From Craspedostauros australis (Eukaryota; Bacillariophyta; Bacillariophyceae; Mastogloiales; Achnanthaceae), in the NCBI GenBank assembly GCA_026770025.1, contig JAMXDE010000058.1, forward strand, positions 186,001 through 250,000: 64,000 bases of DNA, written 5' to 3'. The translations under genes and the position numbers were made by a program. Below are positions 52,695 to 63,407 of this stretch, in pieces (position 1 is the stretch's first letter; the number at the start of each line of letters is the position of its first letter). The notes beneath the pieces were generated by a model. It saw only the letters and a list, made by a program, of their open reading frames with translations, did not search any database and was not told the DNA's origin.

Positions 52695-54386
52695 ATGAGT
52701 CGTCCGCATCGTCAAGAAGCAACAGCGCAAGAGCAAGAGGAAGAAACACGGCAACCTCGCATTCGCAACAGTCTGCGTCAAGACAACACACTTGCGGCGC
52801 AGCTAGCCGATACAGAGGACTCCATGGATGCTAGATTCAATGATGCAGAAGATGACGAGCTGCGCTTCGACTCTGACTTGCGCGCTTACCTTGAGGTCGG
52901 AATCACCAATGGCCTCAGATTCGGCAGTGGCTTTGGTCCTGACAATGGACGTGCCAACGTTCCTGACAATGGACGTGCCAACGTTCCTGACAATGGACGT
53001 GGCACCGAGACGAGGATCCACCAAGAAAGAATCGTCCCTGACCAGCAACCGAGCCAGCAAGACCTTCTGCGAGTGGCCACCCCAGCTCATGCAGCCACTA
53101 CGCCGGTGTTCTCCTCACCTCAACCTCCTGCTCGAACAACTACGAGCCCAGCTGTGCAGTCTGACATGAACGTCCAGTCTCCCTCCAACATGCCACAACC
53201 GCAAATGGCAACCTCATCGCCGCAGGCGTACGCCTCTGGTAGCGCGCCTCCTTCCGATCCACTTTCGTCACTGCGCACGACTCCATACCTTCGCAATCGA
53301 AGAACACATCAACCCAAGCGGCAGAGACGACAGGAGATGGCAACGATGGAAACCACGCCAGGAACTGCCACGATGTCTGTATCCTCGGCGCCTGCAGATA
53401 TCGGCACGTCTCGTCGTCAGATGGACAGGTCCTTCATGCCGGCGCAAAACCATCTGCCTGCGCCTGCTTCCACAGGCAAGCTGCGTCGAGACGATCCGCA
53501 GCATCGATCTGGGTATGCCCAAAACCAAGTCTTCGATCTTCGGCCACCATTACCGCCAGCCCCGCATCTCCAGCTGTTTGCGCAGGATCGACAACTCTAC
53601 CAACATGCCAATCATCAACACCCCCCGCAACAAGTGCATCACCAAGAATACCAACAGGTACATCAATCTCACCAGCAGCAGCAGGCGATTCATCAGCATG
53701 CCAATCACCAACAGTACCAGCAACAGCACCCACCACATTACCCGCCACATCACCCACAACAACAACGACCACCGGAGCAAGAGCAGCAACTGCCGGTCTA
53801 CCGTGCCCAGAATCAGATTCATCCGAATCAGGTTCCTTCAAACCAAGTCCCTCCGAACCCCGTGCAGGTCCCGGCACTGCCGATCATCATTGTGGATCAG
53901 ACCGTGCAGGACACACTGTCGTCCCTCACAATCTCCCGCAGCTTGGACCCCGTCCCTCGACAAGGAAGAAACGTGCCCAAGACACTGCACACCGGCCACC
54001 CGACTTCCCTCCTCAACCGCTTCTACAACACCCTGACCCCGCGACTGGAGCTGCGCAGCGACGACTTCATCGTGTGGCAATCGCACGGATCCGCGCACGA
54101 CCCTGGCTTCTCCGCCGTCTTCCTGTGTCCGCTCGATGACCTTGCCTTCGCCTCCATCCTGTGCACGGACTTTTCGAACTGCGAGGTCACGCAGGAGCTG
54201 GCGTACTTTGAGAACAAGAAGGAAGCCAAGGCCATGGCGGCGTGGTGCGCTTGGCTGCATCACACGGAACAGCACAATGTGGCGCTCCAAGTCGATGACG
54301 ACTCCCCCCTGTGGTGTTTCATGCCGTCCGAAGTCATGACGGAGATTGAGCAAATCCGCAGTCGTCGTGGTCGGGGTGGATTGTGA
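52695..54386 (+). CDS. Gln/His/Pro-rich protein with possible dsRNA-binding-like C-terminus
   Basis: 563 residues, single exon, ATG start. The first 430 residues look disordered: acidic near 30-65, a tandem PDNGRANV repeat near 82-103, then Ser/Pro and strongly Gln/His-rich stretches (about 300-400). From about 435 the sequence becomes ordered: SLLNRFYNTLTPRLELRSDD, then DPGFSAVFLCPLDDLAF, then YFENKKEAKAMAAWCAWLHH. The order of a short helix, a P-x-F-x-(A/V) strand and a K-K-E-A-K-x-x-A-A helix is what a double-stranded RNA-binding fold shows, so RNA binding is a reasonable guess, although the N-terminal helix is not typical. The protein ends RSRRGRGGL, a small RGG-like element. I do not recognise the family with confidence. 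Confidence 0.75.
   Translation: MSRPHRQEATAQEQEEETRQPRIRNSLRQDNTLAAQLADTEDSMDARFNDAEDDELRFDSDLRAYLEVGITNGLRFGSGFGPDNGRANVPDNGRANVPDNGRGTETRIHQERIVPDQQPSQQDLLRVATPAHAATTPVFSSPQPPARTTTSPAVQSDMNVQSPSNMPQPQMATSSPQAYASGSAPPSDPLSSLRTTPYLRNRRTHQPKRQRRQEMATMETTPGTATMSVSSAPADIGTSRRQMDRSFMPAQNHLPAPASTGKLRRDDPQHRSGYAQNQVFDLRPPLPPAPHLQLFAQDRQLYQHANHQHPPQQVHHQEYQQVHQSHQQQQAIHQHANHQQYQQQHPPHYPPHHPQQQRPPEQEQQLPVYRAQNQIHPNQVPSNQVPPNPVQVPALPIIIVDQTVQDTLSSLTISRSLDPVPRQGRNVPKTLHTGHPTSLLNRFYNTLTPRLELRSDDFIVWQSHGSAHDPGFSAVFLCPLDDLAFASILCTDFSNCEVTQELAYFENKKEAKAMAAWCAWLHHTEQHNVALQVDDDSPLWCFMPSEVMTEIEQIRSRRGRGGL
52938..53001 (+). repeat. 24-base tandem repeat in the Gln-rich gene
   Basis: Two identical 24-base units and a 16-base part of a third encode PDNGRANV-PDNGRANV-PDNGRG. 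Perfect identity suggests a recent in-frame expansion. Confidence 0.95.
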
Positions 54387-54969
54387 TCTGTGTGTTGTTC
54401 CTGGCACGAGTGCAGAGGAGAATCAGGGAATGGCAATGCGGTGGTTGATGGGAGTACCATACCTCGTGGCATACGTGCTTGTACCATGTACGAGTACATT
54501 GGAGTAATTGCACAATAGATAGTGATAAATCGTATTCTGTGATGTAACGAGTAGCGCCGTGGCTCTGCAAATACCACTGTTCCATGGTGCTCGACCACCG
54601 AAACTCTGAATCGTAAATGCTGCCTCTCTTTTCTTCAGGTTTGCAAGGAATGATGTGGTATGATTCTAGAATATTCAATGGAATGTGTATGTATGATATA
54701 AACTGCATTATAGATATTGTGGAGTAGAGTAACCGTCAGGAAAGCACTCTTCTTGCAGAGCATGGTGGAACACATGTAGCAGAATACTCTCTCTCCAGAG
54801 TATCCGAACAAACCAAAAAGATTCTGTGCGTCAAAGCCGTCCGGATGGATGATCCGCCAGACCGTCGAGCCCAAAGGAAAGAGAAAACTGGGAAAATCGA
54901 CATGGAGAGTGGCGAAATGGAAGAGATGGCGACGACATCACGCAAGTCAGGGGAAGAGAGCGAACGCTC
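54387..54969. other. convergent intergenic region, 3' of the Gln-rich gene and of HSF-1
   Basis: 583 bases between two convergent stop codons. It includes an AT-rich patch near 54660-54725. No gene or repeat is supported. Confidence 0.45.
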
Positions 54970-57237
54970 CTACGCGTCGGTGTCGCTATCACTGTTGCTG
55001 CCGCCAAGGCCGTCGCTGTTGTCCCCGTCAGCGTCGTTGCTGCCTCGTGACGTTGCGGGCTTGTCCTTGTCCTTGGCGGAGCTGCTGTTTCCCTCTTCTC
55101 CTGGCTGGTCTGCCGCTGTGGTTATTCTGGAACCGCCATCTGCGCCGCTCTTTGGCGATTGCGACGTAGACGTGGATGCCTGGCTTTGCCTTCGTCCATT
55201 CGGCGACGAAGTCTCGCCGCCTTTGTTGTCATTGTCCGGGCTGCGGCTCTCGCCGGAGGCTCCTGATGTTTCCTGCTTCTGCTGCCTTCGCTGCTGCTGC
55301 TTGGGGACGACCTTGACGGCGACGCGGCGCATTCGTCGGCACAGCTCGGCGCGGTCCTTGACGAAGAGCTCGTGGTAGTAACCACCCCTGGCTGGGCCCG
55401 TGTTGATGAGCTCGAAGCCGTAGAGGTTGAGCTGTCGCTTGAAGCTGCTGAGGCGGGACTGTCGGAAGTAGAGCGGGACGATCTCCTTGAAGAACTTGTC
55501 TGGCTTGTGGATGGCGAATGCTCGGCCGTTGGCGACGAAGGATATGACATCCGATCGCCCGGCTGCCTCGACCTCTAGAAGCAGTCGGTGGAGCTTTTCC
55601 GGGAAGGGTTCGATGACACCCCCGCGCATCCTTCGGGACCCGTCCCTGTGGAAGAGAGAGTGGGGCGACGGAAGAGGGAGCTCGGCCGCTGCTGCCGCCG
55701 CGTTGAGCGGATGGTGTGGATTGCCCAAACCCACGGCCGCCGCCGCAGCAGCGGCCGCCGGGTTGATGTTCATGTTCATTCCACCCATGGCGCCCATGCC
55801 ATTCATGCCTCCCATTCCAGCCATCCCAGCCATGCTCCCCATTCCGGCCATGTTCATGGTTCCCCCCATGCCGGCCATGCCCGCCATCCCGCCCATGTTC
55901 ATGGCGGAACCGCTGATGGGACTGCCTGCCGCATTCATGTTCATGTTCATTCCCATGCCCATCCCTTGGGCTCCAGCACCACCGACGCCGGCGCCCATGT
56001 TGAAATTGTTGACCGGGTTGTTGGCGGACGCGTTGCCGTTGGGCATGTTCATCATGTTGTTCATGAACAGCCTTTGCTGCAGGAGATCGGTGGCGCTCGT
56101 GGCGTTGGCACCTGCGTTGCCGAGGAAGGGGTTGTTCATGGCGACTGCGGCGGCGGCAGCCGATTGGTTGTTCATGCCAGACGCTGCGCCAAGCCCCTTC
56201 TGCTGATCGAAGAAGGATTGCAGCAGCGAGGATGAGCCTGCCCCGGCTCCGTTTGTTCCGTTGTTGTTCGTGCTGTTGCTGGCAACGCTGTTGTTGCTGT
56301 TGACATTGACATGGGCGTTGTTGTTGCCATTGGCATTCATGGCATTGTTCATGGCATTATTCATGGCATTGTTCATCGCACTGTTCATGGCGTGGTTCAT
56401 GGCGTTGCCCAAGTTGTTCATGTTGTTGTTGTTGTTGGTGCCGCTGCTGGCGTTGGCATTGGGGCTGCCGTTGGCGTTGTTGGAATTGTTGCCATTGTGA
56501 CTTCCGCTGTTGACGCTGCTGTTGCTGTTGTTTGTGGCATCATTGCCGTTGGCATTGGTGTTGTTGGCACCACCTGCATTGAGCTGCTGGAAAGGATTGC
56601 CGCCCTGCATGGTGGAGTTGACCTGCTGCTGCAGCTGCTGCAACTGGAGCTGTCGTTTGAGGTCGACGAGGTTGTTGACGTTCATGCCGATGGCCGGCGA
56701 CATGGGGGCGCCTCCTGTTCCTGCCATGAGGCTTGAGTTGTTGGCGTTGAGGGTGTTGAGGCTGCCGAAGTTTCCTGCAGCTGCAGCAGCCGCGGCTGCT
56801 CCCATGCCTCCCATCATGGCGTTCATGGAACCAGGGCCGGATGCGCCAACCATGGAGCCGTTGTTCGATGATGCCGCTCCGTTTCCCAGACCGTTCAATC
56901 CGGTCATGAGCTGCTGCGCTGCTTGGTTGGGAACTCCGGCGCCCTGCAGCAGACCGTTTCCGAAGTTGAAGTTTGGGTTGCCTGGGTTGTTTGCGGTGGA
57001 GCCGCCTAGGCCAGCTCCTCCATTCCCGTTGTTGCCGGTGCCACGCAGGAAGGCGGAGACGGAGCCGTTGCCCATCTGCGCGTGATTGCCCGCAGCGAGT
57101 GCGTTGAGGGATGGACTGCCGAGGCCGACTCCGTTGTTGCCTCCTCCCCCGCCGGCTCCTGGGCCGCCACCGCCTGATGATGGATCGAAGGCATTCGTGA
57201 GTGCCGCAGCGGCAGAGTTCGTGTTCATCACGATCAT
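54970..57237 (-). CDS. HSF: heat shock transcription factor 1, DNA-binding domain near the C-terminus
   Basis: 755 residues, single exon, ATG start (MIVMNTNS). The HSF DNA-binding domain lies at about 545-642: FPEKLHRLLLEVEAAG, ISFVANGRAFAIHKPDKFFK, then the recognition helix RLSSFKRQLNLYGFELI and GYYHELFVKDRAELCRRM. This matches the winged-helix-turn-helix core closely. In plant and animal HSFs the domain is N-terminal; here about 540 residues of Asn-, Gly-, Met- and Ala-rich sequence precede it, with long NN-A and MNMAGM repeats. No clear hydrophobic heptad for trimerisation follows; the last 110 residues are Ser/Asp/Gln-rich. It should bind nGAAn-type elements and regulate transcription. 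HSFs are the most expanded transcription-factor family in diatoms, so its target set need not be heat shock. Confidence 0.95.
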   Translation of the reverse strand: MIVMNTNSAAAALTNAFDPSSGGGGPGAGGGGGNNGVGLGSPSLNALAAGNHAQMGNGSVSAFLRGTGNNGNGGAGLGGSTANNPGNPNFNFGNGLLQGAGVPNQAAQQLMTGLNGLGNGAASSNNGSMVGASGPGSMNAMMGGMGAAAAAAAAGNFGSLNTLNANNSSLMAGTGGAPMSPAIGMNVNNLVDLKRQLQLQQLQQQVNSTMQGGNPFQQLNAGGANNTNANGNDATNNSNSSVNSGSHNGNNSNNANGSPNANASSGTNNNNNMNNLGNAMNHAMNSAMNNAMNNAMNNAMNANGNNNAHVNVNSNNSVASNSTNNNGTNGAGAGSSSLLQSFFDQQKGLGAASGMNNQSAAAAAVAMNNPFLGNAGANATSATDLLQQRLFMNNMMNMPNGNASANNPVNNFNMGAGVGGAGAQGMGMGMNMNMNAAGSPISGSAMNMGGMAGMAGMGGTMNMAGMGSMAGMAGMGGMNGMGAMGGMNMNINPAAAAAAAAVGLGNPHHPLNAAAAAAELPLPSPHSLFHRDGSRRMRGGVIEPFPEKLHRLLLEVEAAGRSDVISFVANGRAFAIHKPDKFFKEIVPLYFRQSRLSSFKRQLNLYGFELINTGPARGGYYHELFVKDRAELCRRMRRVAVKVVPKQQQRRQQKQETSGASGESRSPDNDNKGGETSSPNGRRQSQASTSTSQSPKSGADGGSRITTAADQPGEEGNSSSAKDKDKPATSRGSNDADGDNSDGLGGSNSDSDTDA

Positions 57238-60200
57238 CTTGCTGCTGTTATTGTTGTTGCTGCTTGTTGTTGCTGCTTGTTGTTGATGGATGGGCCGAAG
57301 GGTGGATGGATGGTTAGTTGGCCACCTTGAGCTCTAGAATAGCGTGAATGTGTTAATGTGTTAACGTGTTAATGGTGGTTAGTCGACTGCCACCCTGTAT
57401 TGTGATGGTTTCCGAACAGTCGGTGGTCGCTTTTTGTGATGTATGAGAACTGGTGGGCAGCCTGCGGGAGTGGTGGGGTTTGGTTGTGACCTTGATGCCT
57501 CCGATGTGCTCAATGACGCCTCTTTGATGTGCCTTTGATGTGCCTCTTTGATGTACCCTTGATGTGATGGATGCTGTTGATTCTTAGCTCTGTTTGCATT
57601 GAGAGCACCCTTATCTGGTACTCGTATTGCGGCTGTGTCGTATTTGCAGTCCACCTCAATGCTTGTTGCGTGCGTGTGTATGATCCAAGCAGGGGTGTGT
57701 GTCTCTTTGTCAGCTTGATGTGGTGGCTTGGATACGAGCAGAGTGTGGAGCGTGGGAGTTGATGTGATTCGATGCGATCTTGTCGTTCGCTCTCTCTTTT
57801 TGTGTTTTGATGCAAGGACACGTGATTGTGCAATTGTGTGGTGCTTCTGTGGCAACCCAACGGTTTCAAACCTGCAAAGTGTTTGTGAGACGATGGACAC
57901 AAGACTGTCGCTGCAGACAACGAAGGAACGTGTCGTGTTCTTGGTTGTGAGGTTTCTGTTTGTGTCCTCTCGTTCTGCGCTTCTTCGTGCTTCTGCTGCA
58001 ATCTCTCGCATGGAGCGGAACGCGGATTCCGCGGTGTGACACGGAGTGTTCATTTCGATTATGGTCTTGCTTCATCTTCTTCACGAACTGCCTTGTTGAA
58101 GTCCATGTCGCACTTCCGCGAATTCAGCCTCCCCCGCTGACGTCTAAAACCGTTTGAGAGAAACAGAACCGAATCTCGTCAAGGGACAAGAAACTCGCAA
58201 CGGGATGATGGTTAAATGTCTAACTGCTTGACTCTTGCTGCTTCACTCGTCTTCCAGATCCATGGAGCAGTCGTACGAGCCTTTGGTATCAGGAAGAGAT
58301 TGCCACACACAGAGCGGGAGCCTCCTTCTCTTTGCCACAGACAGAGAAACCACTCCACCACGACGCAACACCAACTTACACAACTCCGCGAGTATCACAA
58401 AAGCAGGACAGCGACAGTCGCATTCTCGATTAGGGTGTATCTCATCACCATTTGGGCATTGGAGGTTTAACATCCTCGGAAACATCAATGCAACCAGGAG
58501 GGGCAGACAGCATCACCAAAACGCCCCCTGTGTTCTCTGTTCCTGGCTGGGGATGACGCTCTCGTTTCCCCGCAGAGATCTTGCTGTCTCCTTGTCTCCT
58601 TGTTTCTCTGTCTGATCTCGTTCACACTGCACGCGGTGTTGCCGCGGATAGTTCGCTTTTTAACCTCGAGCTGTGCGCAAGTCCTGTTGAATGCGAAATG
58701 ACATCGGCATCGGCAACTGTCGTTGATCAGTGACATTGGTTGTGGCTCGAATGCGAAGAGATCTGGGTCCCGCCATCAAACTCGCAGGGTCGATAGTGAT
58801 AGCAGAGAACACAGTGCCTGTCCAAATAAATAGCCTGGCTCTCAGGCCACGTGCTGCAACAGGAGTCGCAAAGACATCCAAACTGCGAACAGGAAGGTCG
58901 CCAGCTGCTCTCCCCAATCCTGCTTGGTTGGTGTCAAACTGCTCACGACTCGCGCTTGCGTGCAGGGGTGATAAAAATCGCTGACAAAAACCAGTCCATT
59001 GTGCAAAACCAGTGGCCAAAACCGACGCAACACGTGGTAGCATGTTTGTGCGAGTATGTACCTACAAGTACTGTATCGCAATGCAACCAGAAGCAGAGTA
59101 CTTAGCGCTGCCAAACAGCACATCGCATCTTGAACACCGCGCTCGCAAGTGCGCAACCGCAATCGCGATTGTGCTTCTCAATCGCCAGCACAACCACGGT
59201 CGCAGAAGGGCTCGCCAAGAACATCTCCCGTTCCCATTCCCAACAATCACAACCACAACCAGAAACAGTGTCCACAACAATCACAGACAGAATTCACACA
59301 CAGCTTTCTCATTCGAGTTGTCAGGAACAACGAAGGGAGAAGGACGCGGGGGCTTCCTGCGCATTCGAAACCGGATGTCTCGTCCGACTTCTCTTCGCTG
59401 ATGCTTTTTTCGAGAAATGAACAAAGGACGGCCTCCAACTTTCATTAGCCTCGTCGTCGGAGGGTAGGTATCATAGGTCGCACTCAACAGTACTATACTC
59501 GCAACAACAGCATGGGCCACGAGGTGTCAAGGAGGTTGGCGATACGAGGCAAGACAACGAATCAAACAAGAAATGGAGCCCAACGAGAGAGCAAGAGGAA
59601 GGCGACCCTGTCATGTGGGCAATGGTGATGTCTGATTGTTTTGTTTTGTTTTGTTTTGTTTTGTTTGTTTCGAGAGTCGTCGCGGACAACCCCCCTCCTC
59701 CTCCGCCATTGCCATTCTCTCACCTCCACCAATGAGCGCGAAGTGTTTAATGTCGATGTCGCGCTCATCCCGCTCCATTCCACAAGGACACAGACAGATG
59801 ATGGCACGTCACTGCGTGCCTAGTCGTATGAGTGCACTTACCATACACTTTGTGGAACACGAAATCAATGTTGTTACCGTCACTGCCGAAGATGCCTATC
59901 ACGCTTGCCATGTTCCCTTCCCAATGTGGCTATAGAACATCATGTCGCCGTTCCAACACGAACATGTCCTTCGTTATGAGATCAGCCACCATATTCTCGA
60001 ATCGCCGTTCCGTGCAATTCCGGGCGGGTGGATTGGCATCATTCTGTGCAATCCCCACAAGAGACGAACCAACCCTCCCATCACGGCGATTCTCTTTAGT
60101 TCGTACTCTCATCAACCATCCATGTATTCTACGTACACACTCGCATGTTGCGCTCCTTGCACATTACTATTGAGAACAACCCATCCTATTGCGTGGCGAG

Positions 60201-61167
60201 CCGATACAACCACAGCATACCACGGATCTTTCGACTGCAAGCCGTGTTCTGACGCAATCGCAGGGCAGCATGCCCAGCCCACGACCATGATGCCGTCTGG
60301 AAAGCTTGAGTCAAGCGACACTGCCAACCAAAGGCATGAAGGCAACAGCGAGAGGAGAGAAAGGAGACCTTCCGCAAGAGAGACAGAGATGGAAACCAAC
60401 GAAGAACAACGCTTCGCCTGCGAGCTATTATACCTGGCAGCTCATATGTCTGTTGCGAGAATCGTTGTGGAGGCAGTGCCACGCTTATACTCTACATGAT
60501 CTATCTACCCGTATCTTCGTGCTCCTTCCGACATGGTTTACCCTGCTCGAGCTCGTCGACTTCTCCTCACTGGGAATACTCGTACAAGCACACATTCTCC
60601 GTACAAGGTGTATCAGGCAGAACGATCGATGCGTCATCCAGTCAATCTCACAAAAGGGATGGAGTAATTCTTGCCGGTACCCGCAGAACTGCTGCGGGCT
60701 GGTACTGATACGTATCACGCTGCAACATGCGACTCATTCCGAGCCATCACGCAAGTATAATATGATAATAAGATTGGAATGCATCTTCCACTTCGCGCTC
60801 GCTGTGCAAATGTACCGACTCACGTGTGGGCGCATGAGTAGTCCATGCTCGCAGAGTCTGCAGATCGCACCCAATTGTATGACATCATGCGCACTCTCGA
60901 GTACTCTGGATGCTTGGACATGATTATAGAATATTATAACGTAATCCATGAGTTATTATATTTTACTACTAATACGTGGAGAGCCTAAGAATTTTCGTAT
61001 AGCTCGTACTTGCGCACTGTAGATAGAGTGTACAATAACATAATATAATACACACTAACAGATGTCCATGGATGATGAAGCGATCGTATTGTACATCTCC
61101 AGATGTATGGCACTCGGCCATTCTCCCCTTTCTTTTCACTCACATGTACGCGTATGGTACCTGCGAG
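57238..61167. other. long non-coding stretch between the two HSF genes
   Basis: 3.9 kb with no supported gene. A 224-codon minus-strand frame next to HSF-1 (58053-57379) has short direct repeats and low-complexity Thr/His/Lys composition and is more likely leader or promoter of HSF-1. Other items are a GTGTTAA(T/C) repeat near 57350-57370, a GATGTGCCT(T/C) direct repeat near 57525-57560, a TTTTG tract near 59636-59670, and AT-rich stretches near 60750-60770 and 60925-61055 at the 3' side of HSF-2. Confidence 0.4.
59636..59670. repeat. TTGTT pentanucleotide microsatellite
   Basis: About six tandem TTGTT units followed by TTGTTTGTTTC. It is non-coding in all supported models. Confidence 0.9.
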
Positions 61168-63407
61168 CTATGGCACTCCAGGTCTTCGGATTGCAGGATA
61201 ATACTGCGGCGGATACCTGGCAAGGTCTGGGTGGTGCATTGCGTATGGGACTCCTCTCGCGGCCGCGCCTTGAGCTGCTACTGCTGCCGCAGCGGCTGCC
61301 GCCGCCGTCGATGCCGACGATGGCGTTACCACGGGCATGGCTGGATGCGTCCCCGCAGCAGCAGCTGCTGCCGCCGCTGCACCATGGTATTGCGGCAGCA
61401 GATGATGGGCGGCGGCCGCTGGGTGAGCCGCAGGAGGGTAGTACATAGGAGCTGATTGCAGCACGATGGGGACCATGCCAGGCGGAAGGAATACAGGCTG
61501 GGCGCCTGTCGCCAGCGTCGGATGCGGAGCAGCAGCGAACGGATACTGATACCTCGCCAGTGCGTTTGGATCCATCATCGCGGCGGTCGCTGGGTTCATT
61601 GCTGCAGCCCCACCCAGAGCAGCTCCTGGTGCCACCCCCGAAGCAGCAGCAGCGGCGGCGGCGGCTGCACCCCCGAATCCCATTCCCATTCCCATGCCCA
61701 TATTCATACCGACACCGACACCCATGTTCACACCCATGCCCATGTTCATTCCCATGGCCATTCCTGGATTCATACCCATCCCGACACCCATCGCGAGAGC
61801 AGAATTAGCACCATGCGGCAGCCCGTGACCGTGTCCGACAGCCAAACCGGCTGCTGCTCCTGCTGCTTCTGAGATGGAGTGGAATCCCGCGCGTACATTG
61901 GGCGGCATTCCTGCCTGCGCAGCTGCTGCGGCTTGAAGGTGATGGTGCGATGTGGCGGCTAACTTGCTGTACGGATCGGACAGTGCAGGATGGGGCTGCG
62001 GTTGCTCCGCGGACGGGATACCAAGCACGTGCTTCCTCTGATACAGCTCAGCTTGAAGGCCTGCGTCGACGGGCGGAGCTTGGAGCCTCAGAGCGGAAGT
62101 GCATTGACTTGCGCGAACCGCGACGATCTTGCGCTTGGCCTCCATCTCGCCTTCTGATAACAGCTGAAAGTCCTTCTTGTCGGCGCCCGAGCGGAGAGAT
62201 TCGACTTGAATAGAGTGACCGTCGTTTGATGCAGGCTTGCTGGCAGCATCATCATCACCACCGCCTTCCTTCCTAGCGGCCGCTGCGGCAATTGCTTTGA
62301 CACACGCTTCTTCTTCCTCTTGCTGTTGCTTGAGCTTCTTCACCCTTTCCAGCTGTCTTCGTTCTTGTCGTTCCTGCCTCTTTCTGGCATCCTCTTCGTC
62401 AGCCTCTATCAATGTGGGCAGCGGGCTGAACTTTTCCAGCGCGAAGAAGTCCGGCTCGTCTTCTTTGTTCATGACAGGCTTTCGCGTTGCCTTCGGTAGG
62501 CGTCGCATGTACTTTTGCAGATGCGGCTTCCCTCTCAGAAACAACTGTGCCATTTCAAAATCGAATGGTCGAGCGCAGCCGTAATCGACATCGCATGTTG
62601 TTGCAATTTGCAAATCGCGCATTGCAGACGATAAGATGAGAGCGTTGCGCATATGACGAGTATAAGTGAACATCGAAGTGTGAGATTTGCATTTGCATTT
62701 GCATATGATCGGTGCGAGCATGCGTGGAAAGACACGTTCCAAAGCTACCCATCACGTGGTGGTACAAACACCTTCGAAGACAATGGGTACACTCTCCGCC
62801 GCGACAGTTGTACGCAAGTGAACGCAACGCAACGCAATTCAATTCCATGCAACCCAATTCAATTCAATTCAAGCCAGGTCGAACTCACCTCGTGGAAGTA
62901 GCAACCGCGGTCAGGCCCGCTTGAAATCCGACGAAAGCTCCAGGCGTTGATGACCCGGTTGAAGGAGTGATAGTTGTCTGAATCGAAGAAGACTGGCAGG
63001 ACGAAGGATTCGAAGACGCCTGGATTATGTACCTTCCATGACCGACCGTGCGGCATCCAGGAGATGATGCCATTGAGCTCTGGCTGCGCCAGGATGGCAT
63101 ATAGCTTGACCGGGAACCTCTGCGCGCGCACGGAGAGGCTGGCCCGCATCATGGGCTGCGCCGGCATGATGCATTCCTTCCGATGATGCTCGGCTGCCAA
63201 CAGGGCGCTCTCCACCAGAGCCTCCCTGAGCTCGACGGCCTCCCTGTCCGCATCCTCCGAGATCTCCACTTTCTCCTCTGGCATGGCTGCGAAATCGCGG
63301 TAACGGTACGCGTCCTTGCTGCCTTGCTCTGCGCGAGGGATGTCCCATTCGGCCGGCATTCGTGGGAAGTCTTTTGTCTTCCGTGTTGGCTTGTACGTTT
63401 CGCTCAT
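61168..63407 (-). CDS. HSF: heat shock transcription factor 2, divergent DNA-binding domain (2 exons)
   Basis: Exons are 63407-62889 and 62544-61168; the 344-nt intron (GTGAGT/GCACAG, phase 0) joins GCYFHE to LFLRGKPHLQKYMRR, giving 631 residues. The intron lies inside the DNA-binding domain at the wing, just before the conserved YHELFLRG step. Residues 98-190 form the domain: FPVKLYAILAQPELNGIISW, GRSWKVHNPGVFESFVLPVFF, then YHSFNRVINAWSFRRI. The normal recognition helix reads SSFVRQLNMYGF, so the Arg-Gln-Leu-Asn-x-Tyr core is changed here to Arg-Val-Ile-Asn-Ala-Trp. A charged Glu/Arg/Gln-rich coiled coil (about 225-270) follows, which could oligomerise. The C-terminal half is Ala/Met/Gly/Pro-rich. 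The start was placed at MSETYKPTRK because the frame upstream lacks another ATG and is Gln/Ser/Thr leader-like. Confidence 0.93.

Noticed and set aside
57379-58053. 224-codon minus-strand frame upstream of HSF-1
   Set aside because: Thr/His/Lys-rich with short direct repeats such as IKEAHQRHIKEA; fits leader or promoter DNA better than a protein.
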